A stretch of DNA of 20,290 bases from a virus, in IMG/VR virus record IMGVR_UViG_3300028388_003048, positions 1 to 20,290 of that record; one strand, written 5' to 3'. The stretch's first letter is position 1. The number at the start of each line of letters is the position of its first letter. The notes under the pieces were generated by a model. That model did no database searches. It had not been told where the DNA came from and saw only the letters and a list, made by a program, of their open reading frames with translations. Below are positions 7,502-14,497 of this stretch, piece after piece. Position numbers and translations under genes: made by a program.

Positions 7502-7661
7502 CACCTTCCGTGTTCACTTCAGCTTCAACGAGCGGGAACTCGTGGCCTTCGGCGTATCCAGCTCGAATACGAAAGAACTATGGCTAGTCTTCAGCGTCTT
7601 CCTGATGTTTGCAGTGGCCGAACTCGCACAAAGTTTGTGGCCGATATTGCAGACGCTGTAA
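7428..7661 (+). CDS. Small membrane protein overlapping the o-spanin gene
   Basis: The protein has 77 residues from ATG 7428, which follows AGGAAGA. Residues 1-25 are hydrophilic and Ser/Thr-rich, residues 26-50 include FRVHFSFNERELVAFGV, and residues 51-73 are one hydrophobic span (LWLVFSVFLMFAVAELAQSL). Longer upstream extensions in this frame would run deep through both spanin genes and have no better ribosome site. The first 74 bases are also coding for the o-spanin C-terminus. It is the last gene before the terminase. No family was recognised; a lysis-related role is suggested only by position and membrane span. It is not a small terminase by its features. Confidence 0.5.
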   Translation: MPDNHGLPTSHESSASTRGETSGVNTFRVHFSFNERELVAFGVSSSNTKELWLVFSVFLMFAVAELAQSLWPILQTL

Positions 7662-7675
7662 GAGTGTGATACGAT
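7647..7675 (+). promoter_or_regulatory. Possible sigma70-like promoter before the terminase
   Basis: TTGCAG at 7647-7652 and TACGAT at 7670-7675 are separated by 17 bases, and TG stands one base before the -10 as in extended -10 promoters. Initiation near 7682 would place the start just upstream of the terminase ribosome site (GGGAAG at 7697-7702). The -35 matches consensus at only three positions, so this is a weak call, strengthened by lying in one of the two widest gaps of the window. Confidence 0.3.
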
Positions 7676-7708
7676 GAAAAACGGGCAAAGTTTCTTGGGA
7701 AGCACCAT

Positions 7709-9208
7709 ATGAGCGACGAAATCATAGACGAGTTGGGCACCTACGCCTACGACCCGGTTTCGTTCGTCTATTGGGCGTTTCCGTGGGGCGAGCCGGGGGA
7801 ACTTCTCAGCGAGACAGGCCCCGACAAGTGGCAGCTTTGGGTGCTCGAGCAGGTTCGCGACGGCTTGCTTACGCTTGATGAGGCCATTCAAATAGCAGTC
7901 ACCTCCGGCCACGGAGTTGGAAAATCTGCGCTCGTCGCTTGGCTGGTCTGGTGGGGCTTTTCCACGTTCCCTGGAACTCGTGGAGTCGTCACGGCCAACA
8001 CCGAGAACCAGCTGAAGACGAAGACGTGGGTTGAAATTTCTAAGTGGTATCGCCTTTTCATCGCCCGCCATCTCTTTAAGTGTACCGCAACGGCACTTTT
8101 CGCGGCCGATGAGGACATGGCCCGCGAGTGGCGGATCGATATTGTTCCGTGGTCGGAGCGAAACACGGAAGCTTTCGCGGGCCTCCACAATGCGGGCAAA
8201 CGTATCCTCATCATCTTCGATGAGGGCTCCGCTATTCCCGATGTGATTTGGGAAGTCACTGAGGGCGCGACGACCGACGAAGACACTGAGATTATGTGGT
8301 TCGTTTTCGGCAACCCTACTCGAAATACAGGCCGTTTTCGCGAGTGTTTTGGAGACGGCAAGTTCGCCCATCGGTGGATCAACAAAGAGGTTGACTCCCG
8401 AGAGGTCAAACGGACAAATAAGGAGCAGCTTCAGCGCTGGATCGACGACTACGGTGAGGACTCTGACTTTTGCCGCGTCCGCATTTTTGGAAAGTTTCCG
8501 CGGACGGACGAAAACTCCTTCATCAACCGCGACCTTGCGGTAGCCGCGGTCAATCGTATCGTCCACGAGCAGAATGTTCCTTGGGTTCTCGGGGTCGATG
8601 TAGCCCGCTTCGGCGACGACTTCTCTGTTATCTACCCACGCAAAGGCCGTGATGCATCCTCGATCGAGCCGAAACTCTACCAAGGCCTCGACACGATGCA
8701 ACTTTCAACTCGAGTAATGGAGCTGTACTATGAACTTGATGCTGCTGTTATTTTCGTGGACGGTGGTGGCGTGGGCGGCGGTGTCGTTGACCGGCTGGGC
8801 TCTCTTGGTCTACCTGTAGTCGAAGTCCAATTCGGGGGAAAACCGGACGGCGTTAATATGCGCGACCCCTCCGTTTCCTACGGAAATAAACGAGCGGAAA
8901 TTTGGGGCGCGATGCGGGACTTCCTTCGTACGGGTTCCATTCCTGACGCAGTCCGCGGAACCGATTTGTCGCTCGTCAAGGAACTGATAACACCGACCTA
9001 CTCCTTTAACTCTCGTGATCAGATCGTACTCGAGCCGAAGGAGGCCATCAAGCGTCGTGGCGAGCGGAGCCCCGATATTGCTGATGCGCTGGCCGTCACC
9101 TTCGCCTATCCTATCCCGGCAGTAAAGCAAACTGCCGAACTCGACTCTAAACCTGAAGACTACAACCCGTTTGCAGAGGAGAGACTCTATGGGGTTCTTG
9201 AAGCCTAA
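7709..9208 (+). CDS. Terminase large subunit (packaging ATPase/nuclease)
   Basis: The protein has 499 residues and drives DNA into the procapsid, then cuts it. Walker A is SGHGVGKS at 66-73. Walker B with catalytic Glu is LIIFDE at 167-172, with the following VTEGA and the coupling segment FVFGNPTRNTGRF (198-210). The RNase H-like nuclease part starts with VLGVDVARFGDD (Asp297), continues with FVDGGGVGGGVVDRL (Asp351) and ends with RSPDIADALAVTF (Asp456/Asp460), the three expected metal-binding acidic sites. The length is normal for the family. The gene follows GGGAAG at good spacing. No small-subunit gene lies directly upstream, where it is often found. Its last 20 bases overlap the next gene. 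Confidence 0.95.
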   Translation: MSDEIIDELGTYAYDPVSFVYWAFPWGEPGELLSETGPDKWQLWVLEQVRDGLLTLDEAIQIAVTSGHGVGKSALVAWLVWWGFSTFPGTRGVVTANTENQLKTKTWVEISKWYRLFIARHLFKCTATALFAADEDMAREWRIDIVPWSERNTEAFAGLHNAGKRILIIFDEGSAIPDVIWEVTEGATTDEDTEIMWFVFGNPTRNTGRFRECFGDGKFAHRWINKEVDSREVKRTNKEQLQRWIDDYGEDSDFCRVRIFGKFPRTDENSFINRDLAVAAVNRIVHEQNVPWVLGVDVARFGDDFSVIYPRKGRDASSIEPKLYQGLDTMQLSTRVMELYYELDAAVIFVDGGGVGGGVVDRLGSLGLPVVEVQFGGKPDGVNMRDPSVSYGNKRAEIWGAMRDFLRTGSIPDAVRGTDLSLVKELITPTYSFNSRDQIVLEPKEAIKRRGERSPDIADALAVTFAYPIPAVKQTAELDSKPEDYNPFAEERLYGVLEA

Positions 9209-9443
9209 GACGCCGAAGATGCCAGAGATGCCAGAGACGCCTAAGCCGCCACCGCCGAAACTCGGCCCGCTGCCGCCCACGTCAGCGTCCGCCCGGCCTG
9301 ACGGCAGCCAATTCAGCAGCCAGCGGTCGTTCGAAATGCCGGGGGTGGCGACTTCCTCGCTCGGTCTTATCAATCCGAATCTGCTGAAACGTAACACAGG
9401 CGGCGGAACTCCCGTCCGTCAATATATCGGAGGTCAGGCGTGA
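9189..9443 (+). CDS. Small proline-rich protein between terminase and portal
   Basis: The protein has 84 residues; ATG 9189 follows GAGGAG and lies inside the terminase 3' end. Residues 5-36 are almost entirely Lys, Pro, Glu and Met repeats (KPKTPKMPEMPETPKPPPP), so no globular fold is expected there. The rest is Ser/Gly-rich with LGLINPNLLKRN. Short Pro-rich proteins at this place, starting MGF- or MG-K-P, are common in podovirus genomes and are of unknown function; some may be minor virion parts. Its stop overlaps the portal start (GTGA), and it contains the portal ribosome site GGAGGT at 9429-9434. Confidence 0.7.
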   Translation: MGFLKPKTPKMPEMPETPKPPPPKLGPLPPTSASARPDGSQFSSQRSFEMPGVATSSLGLINPNLLKRNTGGGTPVRQYIGGQA

Positions 9444-11137
9444 AAAAACTTCCCATAGACGCACTCAAGCGGCTACAGGGAACTGTTGCGGCCGCTGAGG
9501 ATGAGTTCTCCTATTGGCGGCCTCATTTTCAAGAGATTGCGAAATACATCATGCCTCGGCGATACGTTTGGCTCGCCGAGCAGTCGCCGCTGAAAGGCAA
9601 CCTGCAGTCTAAGGGAACCCGCGCTTCGAAGCAGAGAAACAATCGCATTCTCGATCCGACAGGAACGACGGCTCTGCGCGACATGTCGGCGGGCCTTTTG
9701 AACGGTATCACCTCGCCCGCCCGTCCGTGGTTACGCCTCCGTGTCAGCGGATTCGAGTACGAGGAGCAAGAACGCGAGGTCCGCGCCTACATGGACGAGT
9801 GCGCCCGTCGGATGCAGATTGTCCTAGCTGAGTCAAACTTCTACAACGCTATGGCGGTGCTCTACCTCGATCTCGGTTGCTTTGGCACCGCTTCTATGCT
9901 CGTCTACGAAGATTTTGAAGAGGTTGTCCGCTTCTACAATTCCCCGATGGGGGAGTATCGGCTCGCGCAAGATCATCGGCGAATGGTCGATACCTTTACG
10001 CGGACCTTCGTTATGACGCTCCGCCAACTCGTTCAGATGTTTGGCGAGGAAAACGTCGATCCAAAACACAAACCTAAGATTAAAGAGGGCGGACAGGCAA
10101 TGGCGCAGCCCGTTGTAGTCTGCCATCTGATCGAACCTAACACGGACAACGGTGGCCCCGAATACCTCAAGGGCGGCTTCGATTACCGGGAGTTCTATTG
10201 GGAAAAAGACTGCCAAAGCGGGCAGCTTCTCGCCCACAACGGCTTCTATGAAAAGCCAGGTGCGTGGCCTCGGTGGGAAGTTACGGCAAATGACATCTAC
10301 GGAACGTCACCCGCGATGGACGCGCTGCCTGACATCATTCAGCTTCAGCAAGAAACGCTTCGAAAAGGGCAGTCGCTTGACTACCTCGTGCGCCCGCCGG
10401 TGGCCCTTGAAGGTTTCATGGCCAACCGCCCGACATCGCTCCTACCGGGCGGAAAAACCGCAGTTCCTTCCGGCGCCTCCTTCGGCGCGAAACCTATCTA
10501 CACGGTTCAGCCGCCGCTTGACGCTATGACCCTCGACATCCGCGACATCCAGATGCGGATACAAAAGCTCTTCTACAACGATTTGTTCCGTATGATTTCG
10601 AACCTCGACACGGTTCGGACGGCCACGGAAATTGATGCTCGAAAGGAAGAGAAGCTAGTCCTTCTCGGCGCAGTGCTCGAGCGGTTTGAAAACGAGGCGC
10701 TCGATCCAGTCATCCGTCGAGTCTTCCGCATCATGCAGCGCAAGCAACTCTTTCCGGAGCCGCCGGAAGGGCTCGACGAGGCGCAGATCGAAGTCGAATA
10801 CGTTTCGATCTTGACGGAGGCGCAGAAGGCTGTCGGCACCGCCACGACCGAACGGTTCCTGCAGGTCTACGGCAACACGCTTGCTATCGCCCCCGAGTTG
10901 AAGGCCACCGTCAACATGGATGAAATCATGCGGGACTATGGAGATCGTCTCAGCGTACCGGCTCAGTACTTCTATACCCGCGAAGAGGCCGCGGCTGCCC
11001 GGCAGCAGGACAATCAGAACGCCGAAGCCCGCGAAGCCGCGTTGGTCGGAAACGAGCTTACACAAGCCGCGAAGAATCTCAGCGAGACTGACGTGGGTGG
11101 AGGCGCCAATGCGATGCAAAGACTTCTTGGAGGCTGA
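9440..11137 (+). CDS. Portal protein (head-tail connecting protein family)
   Basis: The protein has 565 residues and forms the dodecameric ring through which DNA enters and leaves the head. The GTG start overlaps the previous stop and has GGAGGT five bases upstream. Family marks of the podovirus head-to-tail connecting protein are clear: FWRP-like opening YWRPHFQEIAKYIMPRR, DMSAGLLNGITSPARPWLRL (about residues 75-94), GTSPAMDALPDI, DYLVRPPVALEGF, and RTATEIDARKEEKLVLLGAV followed by RFENEALDPVIRRVF and VEYVSILTEAQKA. The C-terminus is rich in Ala/Gln/Glu, as often in barrel-forming portals. It sits between terminase and scaffold as expected. Confidence 0.93.
   Translation: MKKLPIDALKRLQGTVAAAEDEFSYWRPHFQEIAKYIMPRRYVWLAEQSPLKGNLQSKGTRASKQRNNRILDPTGTTALRDMSAGLLNGITSPARPWLRLRVSGFEYEEQEREVRAYMDECARRMQIVLAESNFYNAMAVLYLDLGCFGTASMLVYEDFEEVVRFYNSPMGEYRLAQDHRRMVDTFTRTFVMTLRQLVQMFGEENVDPKHKPKIKEGGQAMAQPVVVCHLIEPNTDNGGPEYLKGGFDYREFYWEKDCQSGQLLAHNGFYEKPGAWPRWEVTANDIYGTSPAMDALPDIIQLQQETLRKGQSLDYLVRPPVALEGFMANRPTSLLPGGKTAVPSGASFGAKPIYTVQPPLDAMTLDIRDIQMRIQKLFYNDLFRMISNLDTVRTATEIDARKEEKLVLLGAVLERFENEALDPVIRRVFRIMQRKQLFPEPPEGLDEAQIEVEYVSILTEAQKAVGTATTERFLQVYGNTLAIAPELKATVNMDEIMRDYGDRLSVPAQYFYTREEAAAARQQDNQNAEAREAALVGNELTQAAKNLSETDVGGGANAMQRLLGG
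11129..11133 (+). promoter_or_regulatory. Orphan ribosome-binding site at the portal 3' end
   Basis: GGAGG encodes the final Gly-Gly of the portal. It is followed after five bases by an ATG (11139) that opens only an 11-codon frame. The same TTGGAGGCT string at the end of the scaffold gene serves the capsid start, so here the site seems to lack its gene. A leader peptide is possible. Confidence 0.35.
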
Positions 11138-11169
11138 TATGGTCGCATCATGTTGCGTGATCGCCATAT
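11137..11169 (+). other. Imperfect hairpin in the portal/Bbp19-like gap
   Basis: ATATGG at 11137-11142 pairs perfectly with CCATAT at 11164-11169, and CGCA/TGCG can pair inside the loop. There is no following T-run, so it is not a typical rho-independent terminator. It may be an RNA processing or regulatory hairpin in the widest gap of the window; chance cannot be excluded. Confidence 0.35.
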
Positions 11170-11170
11170 G

Positions 11171-11199
11171 TTGACTCCATAAAAAATAGGCTGTACGAT
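11171..11199 (+). promoter_or_regulatory. Possible sigma70-like promoter before capsid genes
   Basis: TTGACT at 11171-11176 matches the -35 consensus at five of six positions; TACGAT at 11194-11199 lies 17 bases downstream. The -10 overlaps the start codon of the Bbp19-like gene, so a transcript from here would serve scaffold, capsid and later genes rather than that gene. The -10 hexamer is identical to the one before the terminase. Confidence 0.3.
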
Positions 11200-11554
11200 G
11201 TCAGAGAAGAGAAAAAATAGGATTACAGACCGCCATACGAGGGACGATGAGCTTGTTCAAAAACAAGCACTGCAGAGACTTCTTGCAACTGCTGATGGGC
11301 GTCGGTTGTTTTGGGGTATCTTGTCGGATACGGGATTGTTCTCCAATCCTCATTCCGGCAATGCTCTCGACTCCGCATTCAAGGCGGGAATGATGAACGT
11401 TGGACAGTCTATCTTGGAAAGAATTGAGGCCGCGGATCGGCGGGCTTTCCTGCAGATGCAAGAGGAAAACATACAAATCGTAGAGGCACTTGAGGCCAAA
11501 CTAGCAACCGTAGAGGATGAACAAGATGAATATGCTGCTGATGACGGGGACTGA
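11198..11554 (+). CDS. Bbp19-like phage protein
   Basis: The protein has 118 residues. After a basic N-terminus, residues 28-87 carry the family pattern: LLATADGRRLFWGILSDTGLF, then GNALDSAFKAGMMNVGQSIL and a helix ending in AFLQM. This matches the small helical proteins found between portal and scaffold in BPP-1-like phages (Bbp19 family), whose exact role is not known; a head-assembly function is assumed from synteny. The tail is very acidic (EDEQDEYAADDGD). The gene follows a 60-base gap and a weak site (ATAGG), and its sequence is visibly richer in A than the flanking genes. It overlaps the scaffold start. Confidence 0.75.
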   Translation: MSEKRKNRITDRHTRDDELVQKQALQRLLATADGRRLFWGILSDTGLFSNPHSGNALDSAFKAGMMNVGQSILERIEAADRRAFLQMQEENIQIVEALEAKLATVEDEQDEYAADDGD

Positions 11555-12233
11555 CTTTTTCGCGCAGTTCCTTCGGAAGCCGGAAGGTGAAGAGGGTTCG
11601 GGTGAGACTCCTCCAGCGAGCCAAGAAGGGACGAGTGAAGGTGGCTCCCTTCTTGGTGAAGGCGATAAAGCCGAAGATGGAGATGATGGCTCCCCGAAGT
11701 CGCTCCTTGGGGAGAGCGACGATGGCGAGGGCGGCGGTTCTTCTGAGGGTGCGGAACCGCCGCCCGAGCTGAATAAGGATGGTGTGATCGAGTCCCTCGG
11801 CGAAGATTTCGTCGTACAGGACCAAGAGAAAATTGACGAATTCTTTGAGCTTCTCAGCAACGAAAAAGACCCAAACAAGGTCGCCGAGAACGCTCTTCGG
11901 ATGCTGACTGACGTGCAAAGCCAGTGGATGACGGAGATCAGTGAAAACTGGAATAGCACGCAGGCAGAGTGGCAGCAGGCCGCGAAAGAACACCCCGAGT
12001 TCGGAGGTGAGAATTTCGATCGTTCGTTGGCTACCGCCAAAGAAGTCGCTTTGAAGTATGGGGGGAACGAGTTTTTGGGCCTCCTTAACCTGACAGGCGC
12101 GGGCAATCATCCTGAGATGATCGCTTTTCTCAACAAGGTCTACAAGGACCTGCCACATGAAGGCAGTCCCGTGACCGGCTCACCAACCGATACGCAGGAG
12201 AAATCTCTTGCGGACAAACTCTTTGGAGGCTAA
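11526..12233 (+). CDS. Scaffolding protein (capsid assembly)
   Basis: The protein has about 235 residues. ATGs at 11517, 11526, 11532 and 11541 are all in frame; I chose 11526 because AGAGG at 11512-11516 then lies nine bases upstream. The first 90 residues are Gly/Glu/Ser-rich and probably disordered (two SLLGE motifs). The second half is helical with VAENALRMLTDVQSQW, EHPEFGG, and LNLTGAGNHPEMIAFLNKV, the last being a conserved phrase of podovirus scaffold/head assembly proteins. The acidic character and the place directly before the capsid gene support the role. Scaffolds direct procapsid growth and leave before DNA packaging. It ends in KLFGG, whose codons contain the capsid ribosome site. 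Confidence 0.82.
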   Translation: MNMLLMTGTDFFAQFLRKPEGEEGSGETPPASQEGTSEGGSLLGEGDKAEDGDDGSPKSLLGESDDGEGGGSSEGAEPPPELNKDGVIESLGEDFVVQDQEKIDEFFELLSNEKDPNKVAENALRMLTDVQSQWMTEISENWNSTQAEWQQAAKEHPEFGGENFDRSLATAKEVALKYGGNEFLGLLNLTGAGNHPEMIAFLNKVYKDLPHEGSPVTGSPTDTQEKSLADKLFGG

Positions 12234-12237
12234 CTAA

Positions 12238-13236
12238 ATGGCAACACTAGCAGCCCAAAACCCGACGCTGCTGGATCACGCGAAGTCGCTTGATCCGGAC
12301 GGTCAGGTGGCGGCGGTGGTTGAAATTCTCAATCAGACGAACGAAATGCTCGCTGACATGACGTTCGTTGAGGGCAACCTGCCGACCGGCCATCGCACGA
12401 CGATCCGTACTGGTATTCCGGCACCGACATGGCGGAAGCTCTACGGCGGAGTGCAGCCCACGAAAACGACCCGTGAGCAAGTCACGGATACCTGTGGGAT
12501 GCTCGAGGCCTACAACGAGATCGACAAGGCGCTTGCCGACCTTAACGGCAACACAACTGAGTTCCGCCTCAGTGAAGCCCGCGGGACGCTCGAGGGCATT
12601 ACGCAAGAATTGCAGCAGACGGCAATCTATGGTGACACCGAGGTGAACCCGGAACGGTTCGACGGCCTCGAGGTCCGCTACAATTCGCTGTCCGCCGACA
12701 ATGCTGACAACATCATCGACGCCGGCGGGACAGGTTCGGACAACCGTTCCATCTGGCTTGTTGTTTGGGGTCAGGAGACGTGCCACGGGATCATCCCGAA
12801 AGGCTCGACCGCAGGCATCCAAGTCAACGATAAGGGCCAAGTCACCATCGAAAACGCAGATGGGAACCAAGGCCGGATGGAAGGCTACCGTATGCACTTC
12901 CGCGTTGATGCGGGGCTGTGTCTGAAAGACTGGCGCTATGTAGTCCGTATCGCCAACGTCGATAGGTCATCTCTTGCAGGCGATCTTTCGACCGGCGCAA
13001 ACCTGCCGAACCTGATGTTCGAGGCGATGGAGCGTGTTCCGTCTCTCGACATGGGGCGGGCTACGTTCTACATGAGCCGTGACGTGCGGACAATCTTCCG
13101 TCAGCAGCTTGCCAACGAGACGAAGCAGTCGACTCTTTCCTACGAAAATGTCGGCGGCATCCGCTCGATGATGTTCAACGAAGTGCCGATCCGCCGAGTG
13201 GACAAGCTGGCGGTCGATGAAGCCCGCGTAACCTAA
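12238..13236 (+). CDS. Major capsid protein (Bbp17/GP7-like)
   Basis: The protein has 332 residues, with GGAGG upstream. Recognisable segments of the GP7-type podovirus capsid family are VVEILNQTNEMLADMTFVEGN (about 22-42), GIPAPTWRKLYGGVQPTKTT, CGMLEAYNEIDKALADLNG, GLEVRYNSL, SIWLVVWGQETCHGIIPKGS, GLCLKDWRYVVRIANVD and the C-terminal FNEVPIRRVDKL. Length and gene order agree with BPP-1 Bbp17, whose structure is known to be an HK97-type fold with a permuted topology. It builds the icosahedral shell. It is followed after 12 bases by the cement protein gene, with AAGGAG overlapping its stop. Confidence 0.92.
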   Translation: MATLAAQNPTLLDHAKSLDPDGQVAAVVEILNQTNEMLADMTFVEGNLPTGHRTTIRTGIPAPTWRKLYGGVQPTKTTREQVTDTCGMLEAYNEIDKALADLNGNTTEFRLSEARGTLEGITQELQQTAIYGDTEVNPERFDGLEVRYNSLSADNADNIIDAGGTGSDNRSIWLVVWGQETCHGIIPKGSTAGIQVNDKGQVTIENADGNQGRMEGYRMHFRVDAGLCLKDWRYVVRIANVDRSSLAGDLSTGANLPNLMFEAMERVPSLDMGRATFYMSRDVRTIFRQQLANETKQSTLSYENVGGIRSMMFNEVPIRRVDKLAVDEARVT

Positions 13237-13248
13237 GGAGAACGCCTG

Positions 13249-13686
13249 ATGATTATGGATGAAACACTAGAGTTCGCTGACGGAGCCGATGTCTCCGGCG
13301 CGGCGGGCACGGCCTTGGTCGGCGATGTTGTCGATCTTGGGGCCAACGTAAAGAATGTTGGCCGCGGCGAGCATCTTTATCTGGTCATTCAGGTAGAGAC
13401 TGCTGCTTCGGGTGGCACCTCTATCGCCTTCGAGTTGGCCTCGGATGCGGCGGCGGGAATTGCTACGGATGGCTCGGCCACAACCCATTGGACCTCCGGG
13501 GCTGTGGCGGTGGCCGATCTTACCGCCGGAAAGCGGTTCATTGTGCCTCTGCCGGAAGGCGTGGACTACGAGCGGTACCTCGGTATCCTCGCCACCCGAG
13601 TCGGCACGGTATCGACCTGCGACATCTCTGCTTTCCTCACGGATCGTCCGCAAAATTGGGCATCGTATCCTGACGCGGTGAACTAA
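13249..13686 (+). CDS. Capsid cement/decoration protein (Bbp16-like)
   Basis: The protein has 145 residues; ATG 13249 follows AAGGAG with eight bases spacing. It opens with IMDETLEFADGADVSG and VVDLGANVKNVGRGEHLYLVIQV, continues with a beta-rich body (AFELASDAAAGI, KRFIVPLPEGVDYERYLGI) and ends CDISAFLTDRPQNW. The phrase D-L-G followed by G-x-G-E-x-L-Y-L-V and the AFLT closing strand are typical of Bbp16-family jelly-roll cement proteins that clamp capsid subunits in BPP-1-like heads. Its place right behind the capsid gene fits that role. Confidence 0.85.
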   Translation: MIMDETLEFADGADVSGAAGTALVGDVVDLGANVKNVGRGEHLYLVIQVETAASGGTSIAFELASDAAAGIATDGSATTHWTSGAVAVADLTAGKRFIVPLPEGVDYERYLGILATRVGTVSTCDISAFLTDRPQNWASYPDAVN

Positions 13687-13687
13687 G

Positions 13688-13900
13688 ATGAAGGCTAAGC
13701 TTCGTTTCGCGGCTTTCATTCCGAAGGTGGGCGTCGTTGGGCCGGGCATCGTTGACTGGCCTGACGACCGTCCACTTCCGTCTTCGGCGGAGAAGCTTTC
13801 AGCGGCTGAGGCCAAGAAGGCGGAAGAGCCAAAGAAAGAAGAGAAGCAAGAAGAGCTTCCCTTGAAGGACGTGAACCCGGCTACCGGAGGCAAGAAGTAA
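13688..13900 (+). CDS. Small Lys/Glu-rich protein, function unknown
   Basis: The protein has 70 residues, beginning one base after the previous stop. Residues 1-30 could form short strands (AKLRFAAFIPKVGVVGPG); residues 34-60 are a low-complexity run of Lys, Glu and Ala expected to be helical or disordered. The ribosome site is weak, so translation may depend on coupling to the cement gene. Small proteins of this kind between capsid and tail-tube genes are frequent in podoviruses, but I recognise no family. Confidence 0.6.
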   Translation: MKAKLRFAAFIPKVGVVGPGIVDWPDDRPLPSSAEKLSAAEAKKAEEPKKEEKQEELPLKDVNPATGGKK

Positions 13901-14494
13901 ATGCAAGAGTCGGCCCTTGATATTTGGAACCTAGCCCTTTCGGCGGTCCACGCTAAGGGCCGGCTCACCTCACTTACGGACAATAAAAAAGAACGCTACG
14001 AGTGTGAAACGTGGTATGACATCACTGTTCGTACGGTTCAAGAGGCCGCGTTCTGGCCGAGCAGCAAGCGCTCGAGTGTCCTTGAAGACCAGCAGGAAGT
14101 GACAGATACGACGGAGACCTCGACACACTTTTCGTACAGCTATCGCCTGCCGTATGACCTTATCAGGCCGCGGTATCTTGTGTCGTATCTGCCGTTCGAG
14201 TTACTCTACGATTGGAACACCGTCGAAGTCCGCCTTCATACGAATGACGACAACGCTCGGCTCGTCTACACGGCCCTCCAAGAAGACGTTAAAATGTGGA
14301 CTCCGGGTCAGGTAATGGCTACGGCTTATGGCCTAGCCGGGCAGATCGCTGGTCCACTTACAGGCCGCGGAGAGTTGATTCAGAAGAACTTTCGCCTAGC
14401 CAACGGCTACCTTATGGACGCACAGGCGTCTGTGTTGAACTCCGAAGCCCTTGCGATGGAGACATCTACCCATTCGGTGGAATGTTTGGAGTGA
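13901..14494 (+). CDS. Tail tubular protein A-like head-tail adaptor (T7 gp11-type)
   Basis: The protein has 197 residues, starting directly after the previous stop with GGAGG ten bases upstream. The opening ALDIWNLALSAVHAKGRLTSL followed by ERYECETWYDITVRTVQEAAFWP is the helical start of T7 gp11-type adaptors, which carry an A-x-x-C/W-Y-D-x-x-R-x-x-L pattern and a Trp. YSYRLPYDLIRPRYL and the later helices (QVMATAYGLAGQIAGPLTGR) also fit. Such proteins form the ring between portal and nozzle. Position directly before the nozzle gene supports the assignment. Confidence 0.85.
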   Translation: MQESALDIWNLALSAVHAKGRLTSLTDNKKERYECETWYDITVRTVQEAAFWPSSKRSSVLEDQQEVTDTTETSTHFSYSYRLPYDLIRPRYLVSYLPFELLYDWNTVEVRLHTNDDNARLVYTALQEDVKMWTPGQVMATAYGLAGQIAGPLTGRGELIQKNFRLANGYLMDAQASVLNSEALAMETSTHSVECLE

Positions 14495-14497
14495 ACG

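Noticed and set aside
7674-7712. 12-codon leader-like frame ending at the terminase start
   Set aside because: Its ATG lies within the putative -10 element, there is no convincing ribosome site, and transcripts from the proposed promoter would begin after it.
7514-8701. Long open frame of 395 codons on the minus strand opposite the terminase
   Set aside because: It lies antisense to a gene with clear ATPase and nuclease motifs, shows no recognisable domain, and every supported gene in the window runs on the + strand.
11409-12158. Antisense frames of 249 and 201 codons opposite the scaffold gene
   Set aside because: They mirror the repetitive Gly/Glu/Ser codons of the scaffold; no domain or ribosome site is visible.
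13237-13248. Possible terminator after the capsid gene, as found in many podoviruses
   Set aside because: The gap is only 12 bases, is filled by the ribosome site of the cement gene, and has no stem or T-run.
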